Of a stretch of DNA of 64,000 nt, positions 18,700 through 27,210 are shown one piece after another. Source of the DNA: WVZL01 sp041862375 (GTDB lineage Bacteria > Acidobacteriota > Aminicenantia > Aminicenantales > Aminicenantaceae); NCBI GenBank assembly GCA_041862375.1, contig JBGVTE010000126.1, forward strand, positions 107,695 through 171,694, written 5' to 3'. The notes below the pieces were generated by a model. It had not been told where the DNA came from. It did not search any database and worked only from the letters and a program-made list of their open reading frames with translations. The translations under genes were made by a program, and so were the position numbers. Position 1 is the stretch's first letter. Each line of letters starts with the position of its first letter.

Positions 18700-19426
18700 A
18701 CGAAGTTTCCTCAAAACTCTCTCTCTTTCACCGTTTATCTCACCGCTATTGAGCCTTGCAAATCAATCAAAAGAGGACTTTGAGCTCCACCTTATTGGTT
18801 CTTCACCTCATAATTATATCTTGCCTATACTTGAAGAAATTCAAGAAGGCCGTTTTTTCTGGGGAAAATGTTTTACAACTTTAAATCATCATCCCCAAAA
18901 GGAAGTATTAATAAAACGACTTATAAACAATCATTGGAAGTATTCCCGTAGCCGCTCGCAGTCTGATCTCACTGTCGCCTTTGGCCGACTCATTAATCCT
19001 GCTCCCCCTTCTTTTACGCTCATTAGAGATGATAAGATATGGGATATACGCTCTAAAAATCTCCTCGTTCTCTGGAAACATATCAATAGAAGCTATCAGC
19101 CTTCGCCTTGGATAACAATCGTTTCATCAAATAGTACACGACTTAAACTATATAGGGGAAATAAAGTTTCGGTTTTTACAGATGGAAAGAAAGCAGAAAG
19201 TCTTTCTTTAAATAAACCATCCTCCTGGGTATTCACTACTTCAAGAGGAAAAATTGAAATTAGTATAGAAATGGGAGAGGTTCGAGTCATAAATTCTTCA
19301 TGTCGCAATAAAATCTGTCTTTATTCTGCTCCTGTATCTCTCGAAGGAGAAAGAATCATCTGTGCTCCTAATCATTTTTTGTTGGAAATTGAATCTCAAA
19401 ACCATGTAGATACTGCCATTGGCTAA
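18692..19426 (+). CDS. Exported protein with C-terminal NusG domain II-like fold, in the Rnf operon
   Basis: 244 residues. The N-terminus MDRRSFLKTLSLSPF resembles a Tat-type leader. Residues 30-145 match no family I recognise. The C-terminal part (about 150-235) looks like the NusG_II domain: a GKIEISIEMGEVRVINSSC strand set with Cys204, Cys209 and Cys224 and the closing APNHFLLEI. Short NusG_II proteins often sit beside ApbE and Rnf genes in anaerobes. Overlaps both rseC (8 bases) and apbE (8 bases), so it is tightly operonic. Probable role: periplasmic partner of flavoprotein assembly or electron transfer; inference only. Confidence 0.7.
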   Translation: MDRRSFLKTLSLSPFISPLLSLANQSKEDFELHLIGSSPHNYILPILEEIQEGRFFWGKCFTTLNHHPQKEVLIKRLINNHWKYSRSRSQSDLTVAFGRLINPAPPSFTLIRDDKIWDIRSKNLLVLWKHINRSYQPSPWITIVSSNSTRLKLYRGNKVSVFTDGKKAESLSLNKPSSWVFTTSRGKIEISIEMGEVRVINSSCRNKICLYSAPVSLEGERIICAPNHFLLEIESQNHVDTAIG

Positions 19427-20348
19427 AAAAACTCTTCTCTCTTTTTTTATTCCTTTCTTACTTCTCCTTGGATGTCGTACTAAAGAGAAATGGAATACTG
19501 CCACTCTTCTCTATTTCGATACAATCTGTGAGATAAACATTTACTGTCTTCCTCAACATTTCCAGTCTTGCCAAAAAGAATTAAATCGCGTCTTTTCAAA
19601 AATTGAAACATCCTTTTCTCCTGACTCTAAAGATTATTCTTCACCATTGGTTCTTGAGCTGTTCAGTAAGGCTTACCAAGTTTACCAAGTTTCCTATGGA
19701 TTTTTTGATATTACTGTTGCACCATTATCCAGGCTTTGGGGATTTACTGATAAAAATTACCGTCTCCCAAGACCATCAGAGATAGAAAAGAAACTCGAAT
19801 CTGTAGGAATGGAAAAGATAAGAATAGAAAATGATTGTCTTATCTTGCCTCTTAATATGGAGCTTGACTGGGGAGGTATCGCAAAAGGATTAGGTGTTGA
19901 CCTCGCATCAGAAGCCTTGAAAAACATGGGCATCTCTCGGGGATTCATAAATGCAGGAGGGGATCTTTACTGCTGGGGTGAAAATCCTTCTAGCAGTCCC
20001 TGGAAAGTTGGTGTAAAGCATCCTCGCAAAGAAGGCTTCTTGGGTATTATCTCAATATCTAATTTGGGAGCAGCGACAACTGGAGATTATCAAAGGTTTT
20101 TTAAACACAAGAATGTCCGCTACCATCATGTTTTTAATCCACACACAGGATATCCTGCCCGGAATAAGCAAACCGTAGTCGTTATTGGCCCTGAAACGCT
20201 GTACTGTGATGCCCTCTCAACGGCTCTTTTTGCCAGCCCACAACCAGAAAGAATATTAGAAAAGTATCCTGATTATGGGGCAATAATTGTAGATTCTCAA
20301 GGAAATATTTATAAATTAGGAAGAACTTATCCCTTCAAGCAATTATAA
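19419..20348 (+). CDS. apbE: FAD:protein FMN transferase ApbE (lipoprotein)
   Basis: 309 residues from a TTG start overlapping the previous gene. A lipobox LLLLGC at residues 14-19 marks it as a lipoprotein on the outer face of the inner membrane. Family motifs: DWGGIAKGLGVD, NAGGDLYCWG, HVFNPHTGYPA and DALSTALFAS. ApbE uses FAD and Mg2+ to attach FMN to threonines such as those in RnfG and RnfD of this operon. Its stop is only one base from the stop of convergent dnaN. Confidence 0.95.
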   Translation: MAKKTLLSFFIPFLLLLGCRTKEKWNTATLLYFDTICEINIYCLPQHFQSCQKELNRVFSKIETSFSPDSKDYSSPLVLELFSKAYQVYQVSYGFFDITVAPLSRLWGFTDKNYRLPRPSEIEKKLESVGMEKIRIENDCLILPLNMELDWGGIAKGLGVDLASEALKNMGISRGFINAGGDLYCWGENPSSSPWKVGVKHPRKEGFLGIISISNLGAATTGDYQRFFKHKNVRYHHVFNPHTGYPARNKQTVVVIGPETLYCDALSTALFASPQPERILEKYPDYGAIIVDSQGNIYKLGRTYPFKQL

Positions 20349-20349
20349 C

Positions 20350-21450
20350 CTATATTTTCATCGGCATTAAAACATAAATATATTTTACTTCCTCCTCAGC
20401 TTCTGGTTTTACCAGTGCTGCATTGTTTTCATCTTTTAGCTCAAAGCGAACTCTTTCAGCCTTTACTGTGGAAAGAAAGTCGAGCAAATACTGTGCATTA
20501 AATCCTATCTCTATATTCTCTCCGTCATAGTCAACATCAATTTTGTCTCTCGCCTCTCCAATTTCAGGGTTTGAAGAGAATAACCTTATAATATTTTTTT
20601 CAATAAAAAATTTTATCCCCTTTGATCTTTCTGCTGATAAGAGAGACACTCTTCTAATTGCATCAGTAATCTCTTCTCTAGAAAGAGTGATAATGCTTGT
20701 ATTGTCTTTTGGAATTACCTCTTCAAAGTTTGGGAATTTTCCTTCAATAATTCTCGACATCAAAGTTCTATTGTTAACTCTAAAGAATAGATTGCTTTCA
20801 TCAAAATCAAACTCCACATTCTCATTCTCAAGCTTTCTCATTTCACTCAAGGTTTTTTTGGCGACAATTACTCTTATCTCTTCTTCTAGTTTTAGATCTT
20901 CCATATGCTTAGAAGTATAGGCCAGTCGATGCCCATCTGTGCTCACTAATTCTATTGATTTGTTTTTCAGAATCAACAAGGCCCCAGTTAAATAATAGCG
21001 GTGCTCTTGAGTTATAGCAAAGTAAACCCGGTCAATCATCTCTCTCATCAAATCTAAAGGAATAGATATATTCCTTTCAAATCTAGGCTCTGGCACTTGA
21101 GGATAATCTTCCTTAGGTAAACAAAGAATTTTAAACTCACTCTCGCCAGCTGTTATTTCTATCATGGAATCTTTACTTTCTTTAAAGGCTACAAGTTTTC
21201 CCTCTGATAGGGATTTTATAATTTCGAATAATTTTTTCCCTGAAACTGTAATGGCTCCTGTTTCTTCAACTTGAGCTGGAAAATATGTCCTTAGTCCAAC
21301 TTCTAAATCTGTACCAATCATTTCAACTTCCTCTTCACCAACATTAATCAGTATGTTGGCTAATATTGGCAGTGTATTCCTTTTTTCTACTATTCCTTGG
21401 AAAAGTTGAAGTTCATTAAGGATTTCTTCCTTTTTGGTTAAAAATTTCAT
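20350..21450 (-). CDS. dnaN: DNA polymerase III beta subunit (sliding clamp)
   Basis: About 366 residues from the ATG at 21450, which has AAAGGTGG six bases upstream; an in-frame GTG lies at 21459. Three-domain clamp with VSTDGHRLAYTS, MSRIIEGKFPNF and the C-terminal YIYVLMPMKI, all typical. The clamp tethers polymerase to DNA. Downstream of dnaA on the same strand, the usual replication-initiation locus order. Confidence 0.96.
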   Translation of the reverse strand: MKFLTKKEEILNELQLFQGIVEKRNTLPILANILINVGEEEVEMIGTDLEVGLRTYFPAQVEETGAITVSGKKLFEIIKSLSEGKLVAFKESKDSMIEITAGESEFKILCLPKEDYPQVPEPRFERNISIPLDLMREMIDRVYFAITQEHRYYLTGALLILKNKSIELVSTDGHRLAYTSKHMEDLKLEEEIRVIVAKKTLSEMRKLENENVEFDFDESNLFFRVNNRTLMSRIIEGKFPNFEEVIPKDNTSIITLSREEITDAIRRVSLLSAERSKGIKFFIEKNIIRLFSSNPEIGEARDKIDVDYDGENIEIGFNAQYLLDFLSTVKAERVRFELKDENNAALVKPEAEEEVKYIYVLMPMKI

Positions 21451-21568
21451 TTTATCCACCTTTCCATAACGGTTATTTATTATTTAATTAAAGTTATAAT
21501 TAAAATAGTTAATAAATATAATAATATCAATATAATTTGTGAAAATGATTTATAAATCATTGATTTCT
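21451..21568. other. A+T-rich dnaA-dnaN gap with a DnaA-box-like site (oriC candidate part)
   Basis: About 110 bases made almost only of A and T, with TTATCCACC at 21452-21460, one mismatch from the DnaA box TTATCCACA. Such A+T-rich gaps can act as an unwinding element. Together with the boxes upstream of dnaA it forms a candidate replication origin, not proven. Confidence 0.4.
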
Positions 21569-22900
21569 TTATTTTATATCGTTTATTATCCTGTTTATTT
21601 TTTTGTCGAAATTATTATCTTGTTGTCGAAATTTTTCTATTTTTCTGATGCTGTGAATAACTGTTGTATGGTGTTTTCCACCGAATTTCTTTCCAATTTC
21701 AGGAAGAGAAGATTTTGTTAATTCTTTAGATAAATACATAGCAATTTGACGAGGGAAAGCCACCTTGGGAGAATTGTTTTTTGATTTTAGTTGAGAGAGT
21801 TTTATCTTAAAATCATGACAGACAATTTTTTGAATTTTTTCTACAGTTATTATACTTGATGTAGAATCTAGCAAGCTTTTTAATGCTTCTTTAGCAAGGT
21901 CTAAGTCAATAGGCTCTCCTTTTAGAGATGAATAGGCAATAACTCGACGCATGTATCCTTCTAACTCTCTTATGTTTGAATGAACCGTGTCAGCAATAAA
22001 AAGAGCAACGCTTTCAGTCAGAGCAACACCTTCGAGTTCTGCTTTTTTCTTTAATATAGCAATCCTTGTTTCAATGTCAGGAGGCCTTAGATCTGCAATT
22101 AAGCCCCACTCAAAACGAGAACTAAACCGTTCTTCAATATGAGGAATTTCCTTGGGAGGGCAATCGCTTGAAATAACGATTTGTTTTTGGTTGTCATAAA
22201 GGTGGTTAAAAGTATGAAAGAATTCCTCTTTTGTCCTTTCCCTTCCAGAAAGAAAATGAATATCGTCCATGAGGAGAACATCGACACTTCTGTATTTCTG
22301 GCGAAAATCAAGTATTTTTCCATATTGGAGGTGATTTATAAGATCGTTCATAAACTTTTCCGTGGTTATGTAGAGAATTTTAAGTCTGCGGTAGTTATTA
22401 AGGGTATAATGGCCGATTGCATTCATTAAGTGAGTTTTTCCCAAGCCAGGACCGCCGTAGATGTATAGAGGGTTATATGAAATGGCTGGATTCTTGGCAA
22501 CTGCAACTGAAGCAGCTTGAGCGAACTGGTTACAGGAGCCGACTATGAAGTTGTCAAAAGTATAATTAGGATTAAGGTTAGGATTAAGAAGCATCCCGTA
22601 CTTTACTCTTCTCTTATGAGGAACTCGCCTCATATAAGATATAGAAGCGTCATCAATGATGTATTTAATATCAAAAACTCTTCCGAAGAGCTCGTTTGAA
22701 TAGTGACTTATAAGACTTGAGTAATGGAAGGAAAGCCAGTCTTTAAAGTAAGAATTAGGGACTTTTATGTAGAGGGCGTTGCCGTCTTGTCCGATGAAGA
22801 CCGTAGGATCAAACCAAGTCTCGTAACTGTTCTTATCGATTTTTTTTCCAATAGCATTTAATATTTGATTCCAAGAGTTAGTTTTATCTTTAAGTTCCAT
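21569..22900 (-). CDS. dnaA: Chromosomal replication initiator protein DnaA
   Basis: 443 residues. Domain I (1-80), linker, AAA+ domain with Walker A GGPGLGKTH at 149-157 and Walker B DVLLMDDIH at 207-215, and a C-terminal helix-turn-helix with the DnaA signature FGGKHHTTVIHSIRKIEK. DnaA-ATP binds DnaA boxes and opens the origin. Three box-like sites lie just upstream of its start, suggesting autoregulation. Confidence 0.97.
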   Translation of the reverse strand: MELKDKTNSWNQILNAIGKKIDKNSYETWFDPTVFIGQDGNALYIKVPNSYFKDWLSFHYSSLISHYSNELFGRVFDIKYIIDDASISYMRRVPHKRRVKYGMLLNPNLNPNYTFDNFIVGSCNQFAQAASVAVAKNPAISYNPLYIYGGPGLGKTHLMNAIGHYTLNNYRRLKILYITTEKFMNDLINHLQYGKILDFRQKYRSVDVLLMDDIHFLSGRERTKEEFFHTFNHLYDNQKQIVISSDCPPKEIPHIEERFSSRFEWGLIADLRPPDIETRIAILKKKAELEGVALTESVALFIADTVHSNIRELEGYMRRVIAYSSLKGEPIDLDLAKEALKSLLDSTSSIITVEKIQKIVCHDFKIKLSQLKSKNNSPKVAFPRQIAMYLSKELTKSSLPEIGKKFGGKHHTTVIHSIRKIEKFRQQDNNFDKKINRIINDIK

Positions 22901-22913
22901 ATTTTATATTCAG

Positions 22914-22945
22914 ATTTCCACAAACATTTCCACAGATGTGGAAAA
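22914..22945. promoter_or_regulatory. Cluster of three DnaA-box-like sites upstream of dnaA
   Basis: ATTTCCACA at 22914-22922 and again at 22926-22934 (each two mismatches from TTATCCACA), and TGTGGAAAA at 22937-22945 (reverse complement TTTTCCACA, one mismatch). The spacing within 32 bases and location just before dnaA argue for DnaA binding, for autoregulation or origin function. Confidence 0.5.
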
Positions 22946-23043
22946 CTTTCCCTAAGTGCTGATTAATGGGAAAGAAAGGCAGGGCTATAGTAGCACTCTA
23001 CTAAAGGGATTTCAAGAAATTTAATTTAAAATAATAAATTTTT

Positions 23044-26019
23044 TTAAAAATCAAAGCCTATCCAGAATTTTGTCTCAAAATCTCCGATGACATCGTAGTC
23101 AAAAGGCTTTGATATATCAGGAAATTCAAGGCGTTTGACGAATTCAAGATGAATTGGTATTCCTAAAAAGAAGAATTCAAAACCATAGCCAAATGAGCCG
23201 ATTGAATCAACTTCCCTGAGTATGGAATATCCAAACTCGTCAAATCCAACATAACTATAGAATTTAGCCGGATATCCTTTGAGTTTAGCGCGGGCAACAT
23301 CGACGAATAGAGTTCCCCGGATAGGCCCTATCTGGCCGATGATGGTTGAAGCAGCGTTTATGATTGGAAACCGTAACTCAGCATTAACAAACCATCCTTC
23401 GTGGGCAATGATATTTGCATAGTGAGCGGAGCGGACTTGGTTATTGCCTCCAAAGTAGTAAACAAAGGGATCTCTGCCGCGACTGGCAAAACCCTCAAAC
23501 CGGACGGCGAAGATGATATCTGCGCCGAGGTTTGTGTATTTACGAAGGTCAACTTGAATATTTGTATTCTGGAGGAAGCTATCTGATACTGGGATCGCCT
23601 GGGCAAGAGACAGCATGAAAGTGTTCCCCGCTGCAGGGCCATAGTATTTGAAACGCGTAGTTTCTCCGACAAGAGAAAAGGAAGCTGAGAGCCAGTTGCC
23701 ATTCCAGAAGCCTGTGTAAGAACCTCCAGAAAGGAAAAGAGACTCCTTTATAAAAGGATCGAGAAAATCTTCTTCATAGCGATAGAAGCCGAGTGAGGCT
23801 TGACCGCGGTAGTACTTATTGAAGGGATAGTAAGTACTTAAGTTTATTCCTGTGATTTTTCGAGTGGCTATCGCATCTCGGTAACTCATATAATTGTATA
23901 ATGTCGGGTCATAGTAAGCGTAAGGAGGATAATAAAAGAGGGTGTACTGGAAGGCACTGGCCATATACTGGAATCTTCTTTTTTGATTTAAGTAAGCAAA
24001 GTAGTAAGATCGAAAACTTCGCACTTGATAAGCCATCAGGTAAAATGTATGGTCTCCCAGCAAATCAGCGAAAGAGATCGCAGACCCACCATAGAGAGAG
24101 CCATCTGAGGAAACAATGGCATCAATAGGAGGTCGGGAGGTTAGGTATAATTTCCCGACTCCTTTATGGGGCTTTATTTTTTCTTCGTTTATCTCCAGAC
24201 TGACAATTGGCTCGAATATTTTAACACTCTTCGGTTCCTGTATCTCCTTAAAAGCAATTGTTTTTTCTGCCTCCCCTTCAAGTTCGCTCTTAAATATCTG
24301 GAACGCTCCCTTATGAAAAGAAGAGAAAATTATCTTTTTTGATTCATTAGGCATTGGAGAAGGGAAAAGATTTCCGGTTCTTACATCTGTATATCGCCTG
24401 AGCTCACCGCTTTCCAAGTCTATTGAATAAATATTGTAGGCGTCTCTCATGTCACCAGAAAAGTAGATTTCTTTTGAGTCATGAGAAAACTGGGGGGCAA
24501 CTGTATTTCCTCTGCCAAAGGTCAGCTGAGTCTTTTTCCGTAAGTTATTAATAGGCGAAATAACGAGCTTATCATAGGTATCGATACGAATCGTATAGGC
24601 TACAGTTCTCCCATCCGGGGAGATTGTCGGGGCTTTCTCGTAGAGTTCGTCTTCAGTCAGGTTGAGAATTTTCCCGTTTGAAAGGTTTACTTTAAAAATA
24701 TCGTGTGTTCCTTTATGAAATCCTGAAAAGAGGAGCTCTTCTCCACTGGGAAGAAAGCAGGGAGAAGCGGGCTGATCCACAGATATATTGATTTTCTTGA
24801 TAGTTTTCCCTGATAAAGCATCAATGACAAAAAGAGAATGTTTTTGTCCCGTCCGAGCAAAAAATGTAATCTGATCTCCATCTGAAGACCAGGCAATATC
24901 TCTTCCGTAAGTGGGATCAAGGTAAGCATTATACTTGATGTACTCATACTTAAGCGTGTATCCTTTAGTTATGTTCTTTATAACAGAACCATCTTTGGTT
25001 GAGATGAGGAGGATATCGAAGTCGTAGTCCCTGCTGTTGAGAGTTAAGACTGCCAGGATATCTCCGGAAGGAGAAAGGACGTGGGAGAAGGCAAAATAGT
25101 ACGGGTTTAAAGGGAAGTGAGGACCGAGAGGAACGCTGTAATTTTCAGGATTATCTCTCATTAGGAAATCGTTAAAACGATTGCGGAGGTATTTTTTGAA
25201 TTCGAAGTTAAAATCCTCTGGTTTATATTTGAAGACTTTATTTACTGGGTCTTTTTTTCCCACAAGAGCAGTATGTTTAAGGGAATTCCAGAGCTGACGA
25301 ATTCCGCTTTTGCCGAATTTGTACTCGAGAAAATCATAAATTGCATGGCCGAATTCATAATTCGGGTCGCGGGGCGTAGGATACCTGGAAAAGAGATTTC
25401 CAGCTTTCGATAATTCTGGTATTCTGTCGTTTAGGACAGCATCTCTGACCACCATCAAGGATATAGGCGACCAGAATTCAGTGTTGTACTCGGCCTGGCC
25501 TTCAATAACCCAAAGAGGAGGCTGTCTTACATCATATATAGGTCCAGCCTGGCTTCCATAAAGCATTGAATACTGGAAAATATGGGTTAACTCGTGTTCT
25601 GTAAGGTCTTGGAGAGCATCCAGAGACATGTCTCCTTGGAGAACAATTCGATGGAGTACACTCTCGGCAAAGGCCATGACGCTTTCAGGAACTTGACCTG
25701 GGAAGAGATTTGTCTGTTCAAAGTCAGTGTGAGTAGTATAAAAGATAATAGGGACCGGTTTAGATAGCTGATATTTAAGATCATCACTAATCCGAGCATA
25801 AGCACTCTCAGCCAGTTCAGCTACATTTTTTAGTACATTAGGATCATCAGCGTAGTAGTAGATGTCGAAATGTTCAGTCTGGTAGTGATTCCAGTCGAAT
25901 TTTTCATATAGAACTTTGTTTTTCCCGTAATAGGGGAAGTAGATGAATTGAGCTAAACCGGCAGAAGCTATAAATGAGAAGATTAAAAAAAATAAGAGAA
26001 GTTTTATATAATGTTTCAT
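23044..26019 (-). CDS. Exported metallopeptidase / beta-propeller / outer-membrane barrel fusion
   Basis: 991 residues. A signal peptide (1-24, ending AGLAQ) precedes a peptidase-MA-like domain with HELTH at 142-146 and a likely third zinc ligand Glu173 in VIEGQAEY, the gluzincin pattern. About residues 300-600 hold WD40-like PD40 repeats (WSSDGDQITFF, ISPDGRTVAY, FSHDSKEIYFSG). The last third has alternating aromatic strands, an FGGNNQVRSAHY motif like the Omp85 barrel and a C-terminal Phe. Predicted to sit in the outer membrane with protease and propeller in the periplasm. Substrate unknown. Upstream of dnaA by 143 bases. Confidence 0.8.
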   Translation of the reverse strand: MKHYIKLLLFFLIFSFIASAGLAQFIYFPYYGKNKVLYEKFDWNHYQTEHFDIYYYADDPNVLKNVAELAESAYARISDDLKYQLSKPVPIIFYTTHTDFEQTNLFPGQVPESVMAFAESVLHRIVLQGDMSLDALQDLTEHELTHIFQYSMLYGSQAGPIYDVRQPPLWVIEGQAEYNTEFWSPISLMVVRDAVLNDRIPELSKAGNLFSRYPTPRDPNYEFGHAIYDFLEYKFGKSGIRQLWNSLKHTALVGKKDPVNKVFKYKPEDFNFEFKKYLRNRFNDFLMRDNPENYSVPLGPHFPLNPYYFAFSHVLSPSGDILAVLTLNSRDYDFDILLISTKDGSVIKNITKGYTLKYEYIKYNAYLDPTYGRDIAWSSDGDQITFFARTGQKHSLFVIDALSGKTIKKINISVDQPASPCFLPSGEELLFSGFHKGTHDIFKVNLSNGKILNLTEDELYEKAPTISPDGRTVAYTIRIDTYDKLVISPINNLRKKTQLTFGRGNTVAPQFSHDSKEIYFSGDMRDAYNIYSIDLESGELRRYTDVRTGNLFPSPMPNESKKIIFSSFHKGAFQIFKSELEGEAEKTIAFKEIQEPKSVKIFEPIVSLEINEEKIKPHKGVGKLYLTSRPPIDAIVSSDGSLYGGSAISFADLLGDHTFYLMAYQVRSFRSYYFAYLNQKRRFQYMASAFQYTLFYYPPYAYYDPTLYNYMSYRDAIATRKITGINLSTYYPFNKYYRGQASLGFYRYEEDFLDPFIKESLFLSGGSYTGFWNGNWLSASFSLVGETTRFKYYGPAAGNTFMLSLAQAIPVSDSFLQNTNIQVDLRKYTNLGADIIFAVRFEGFASRGRDPFVYYFGGNNQVRSAHYANIIAHEGWFVNAELRFPIINAASTIIGQIGPIRGTLFVDVARAKLKGYPAKFYSYVGFDEFGYSILREVDSIGSFGYGFEFFFLGIPIHLEFVKRLEFPDISKPFDYDVIGDFETKFWIGFDF

Positions 26020-26034
26020 GGTAACTCCTTATTT

Positions 26035-26694
26035 TTAATCAGTTATAAGATATCTTTGCTGAATTTTTTCCTCACCAAAGATAGTTCGGAAGAATATTAA
26101 TCTAACTCTCTCCATGAGGTCGAAAAAGGCAAAGTTGGCAGTCTGTTTTGGATTTGGATACCCTTTTGATTCTTTAAAATTTCTCTCGTAAATAAGCTCC
26201 CCTGATTTTGAGTTTATGAGATAGAGGTTAAGAACAAGAGTGAAGAATTTGCGTTGTGCCAGTCCTTTTTCAGGAGTGAGGTAAAGATCCGCTGAACGCA
26301 TCGTGCGTCTATCTAGGATCGCTTTCCTCGTTTCTTGAGAGAATTGGACATCTCCGGTAAGAAATACCGTCTCTTCTGACTCAGGTAAAAGAGTTTGCCA
26401 GAATTCTTTGTTTTTAAAGAGGTCTTTTTTTTCCCAAGAAATCTCTTTAGAGACAATTTGCCCCTTGTAATTTTTTGCGAGCTCACTAGAAAAGAAATCG
26501 TTCAGTTCCTTGTTGAGGTTTAAATCTTTTGTTTCTTTTTCAATCAAGAAATTGGTGATTATAAGTTCTTTATACTGGTCCAAGTTAATGGAAGTAACTC
26601 TGGGTATTTCAATCTCTAGCTTCCAATAGTTTACAGATTTACAAGAAAAATGGAAGATGATTACACAAATGAATAAAATATTAAATTTTTTCAT
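26035..26694 (-). CDS. Lipoprotein of unknown function
   Basis: About 219 residues from the ATG at 26694 (MKKFNILFICVIIFHFSCKS), with a lipobox-like FHFSC. The mature part has ELNDFFSSELAKNYKGQ, FLTGDVQFSQETRKAIL and a final GELIYERNFKES segment, which reads like proteins that compute total copies of an envelope activity (CsgG/TolB-like architecture), but no family is certain. Start overlaps the preceding TPR lipoprotein by 14 bases, and the metallopeptidase-barrel gene follows 15 bases after, so the three are likely one operon. Confidence 0.65.
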   Translation of the reverse strand: MKKFNILFICVIIFHFSCKSVNYWKLEIEIPRVTSINLDQYKELIITNFLIEKETKDLNLNKELNDFFSSELAKNYKGQIVSKEISWEKKDLFKNKEFWQTLLPESEETVFLTGDVQFSQETRKAILDRRTMRSADLYLTPEKGLAQRKFFTLVLNLYLINSKSGELIYERNFKESKGYPNPKQTANFAFFDLMERVRLIFFRTIFGEEKIQQRYLITD

Positions 26695-27040
26695 TTTTTT
26701 CTTTCTTGAATACTTCATAGTTTTCTTTGAAATTATTATAATTCGCCTCAACATAGGAATTGTTAGGGCTCAGCTTCAACGCTAACTCGTATTCTTTTTT
26801 TGCTTCTTCCCAAAGCCCTTTTTTCTCGTAAGCTACTGCTAGGTTGTTGTGAGCAGCAGCAGAGTTAGGATTGGAGCGAATTACCTTTTTCCAGCGAAAA
26901 ATTGCCTCGTCCCATAAATCTCTCTGAGCAGATGCAATCCCAAAATGGAGATGTTGGTTAAGGAAAGGACGAGCGCAGCTAGAGAAAACAATAATGAGGA
27001 AAGTAAAGAAAATTAACAACAAGATGATTTTTTTCATCAT
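26681..27040 (-). CDS. Small TPR lipoprotein
   Basis: About 119 residues from MMKKIILLLIFF with a lipobox FSSC. Two tetratricopeptide units follow: DLWDEAIFRWKKVIRSNPN and GLWEEAKKEYELALKLSPN. A longer frame to 27157 lacks a signal sequence at its start, so the internal ATG is preferred. TPR lipoproteins scaffold envelope complexes; the partner is perhaps one of the two downstream genes. Confidence 0.7.
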   Translation of the reverse strand: MMKKIILLLIFFTFLIIVFSSCARPFLNQHLHFGIASAQRDLWDEAIFRWKKVIRSNPNSAAAHNNLAVAYEKKGLWEEAKKEYELALKLSPNNSYVEANYNNFKENYEVFKKEKNEKI

Positions 27041-27150
27041 TATATAATTATTATTCCCTATATTAGTTTTTTTTTCAATAAGAGAATTATTCGTCTGCAA
27101 ATTTCGTACCAAATAAAATTTGAGATTGGAGACAGAAGGAATTATTTTTG

Positions 27151-27179
27151 TTGTCATAAAAAAGTGACAACTGTATAAT
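27151..27179 (+). promoter_or_regulatory. Sigma-70-type promoter of folD with an overlapping inverted repeat
   Basis: TTGTCA at 27151-27156, 17-base spacer and perfect TATAAT at 27174-27179, about 32 bases before folD. The -35 box is also the left arm of the inverted repeat TTGTCA-N8-TGACAA (27151-27170), a possible operator. Confidence 0.65.
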
Positions 27180-27210
27180 TTTGAAATAAGTTATAGTTAG
27201 GAGGACGTTA

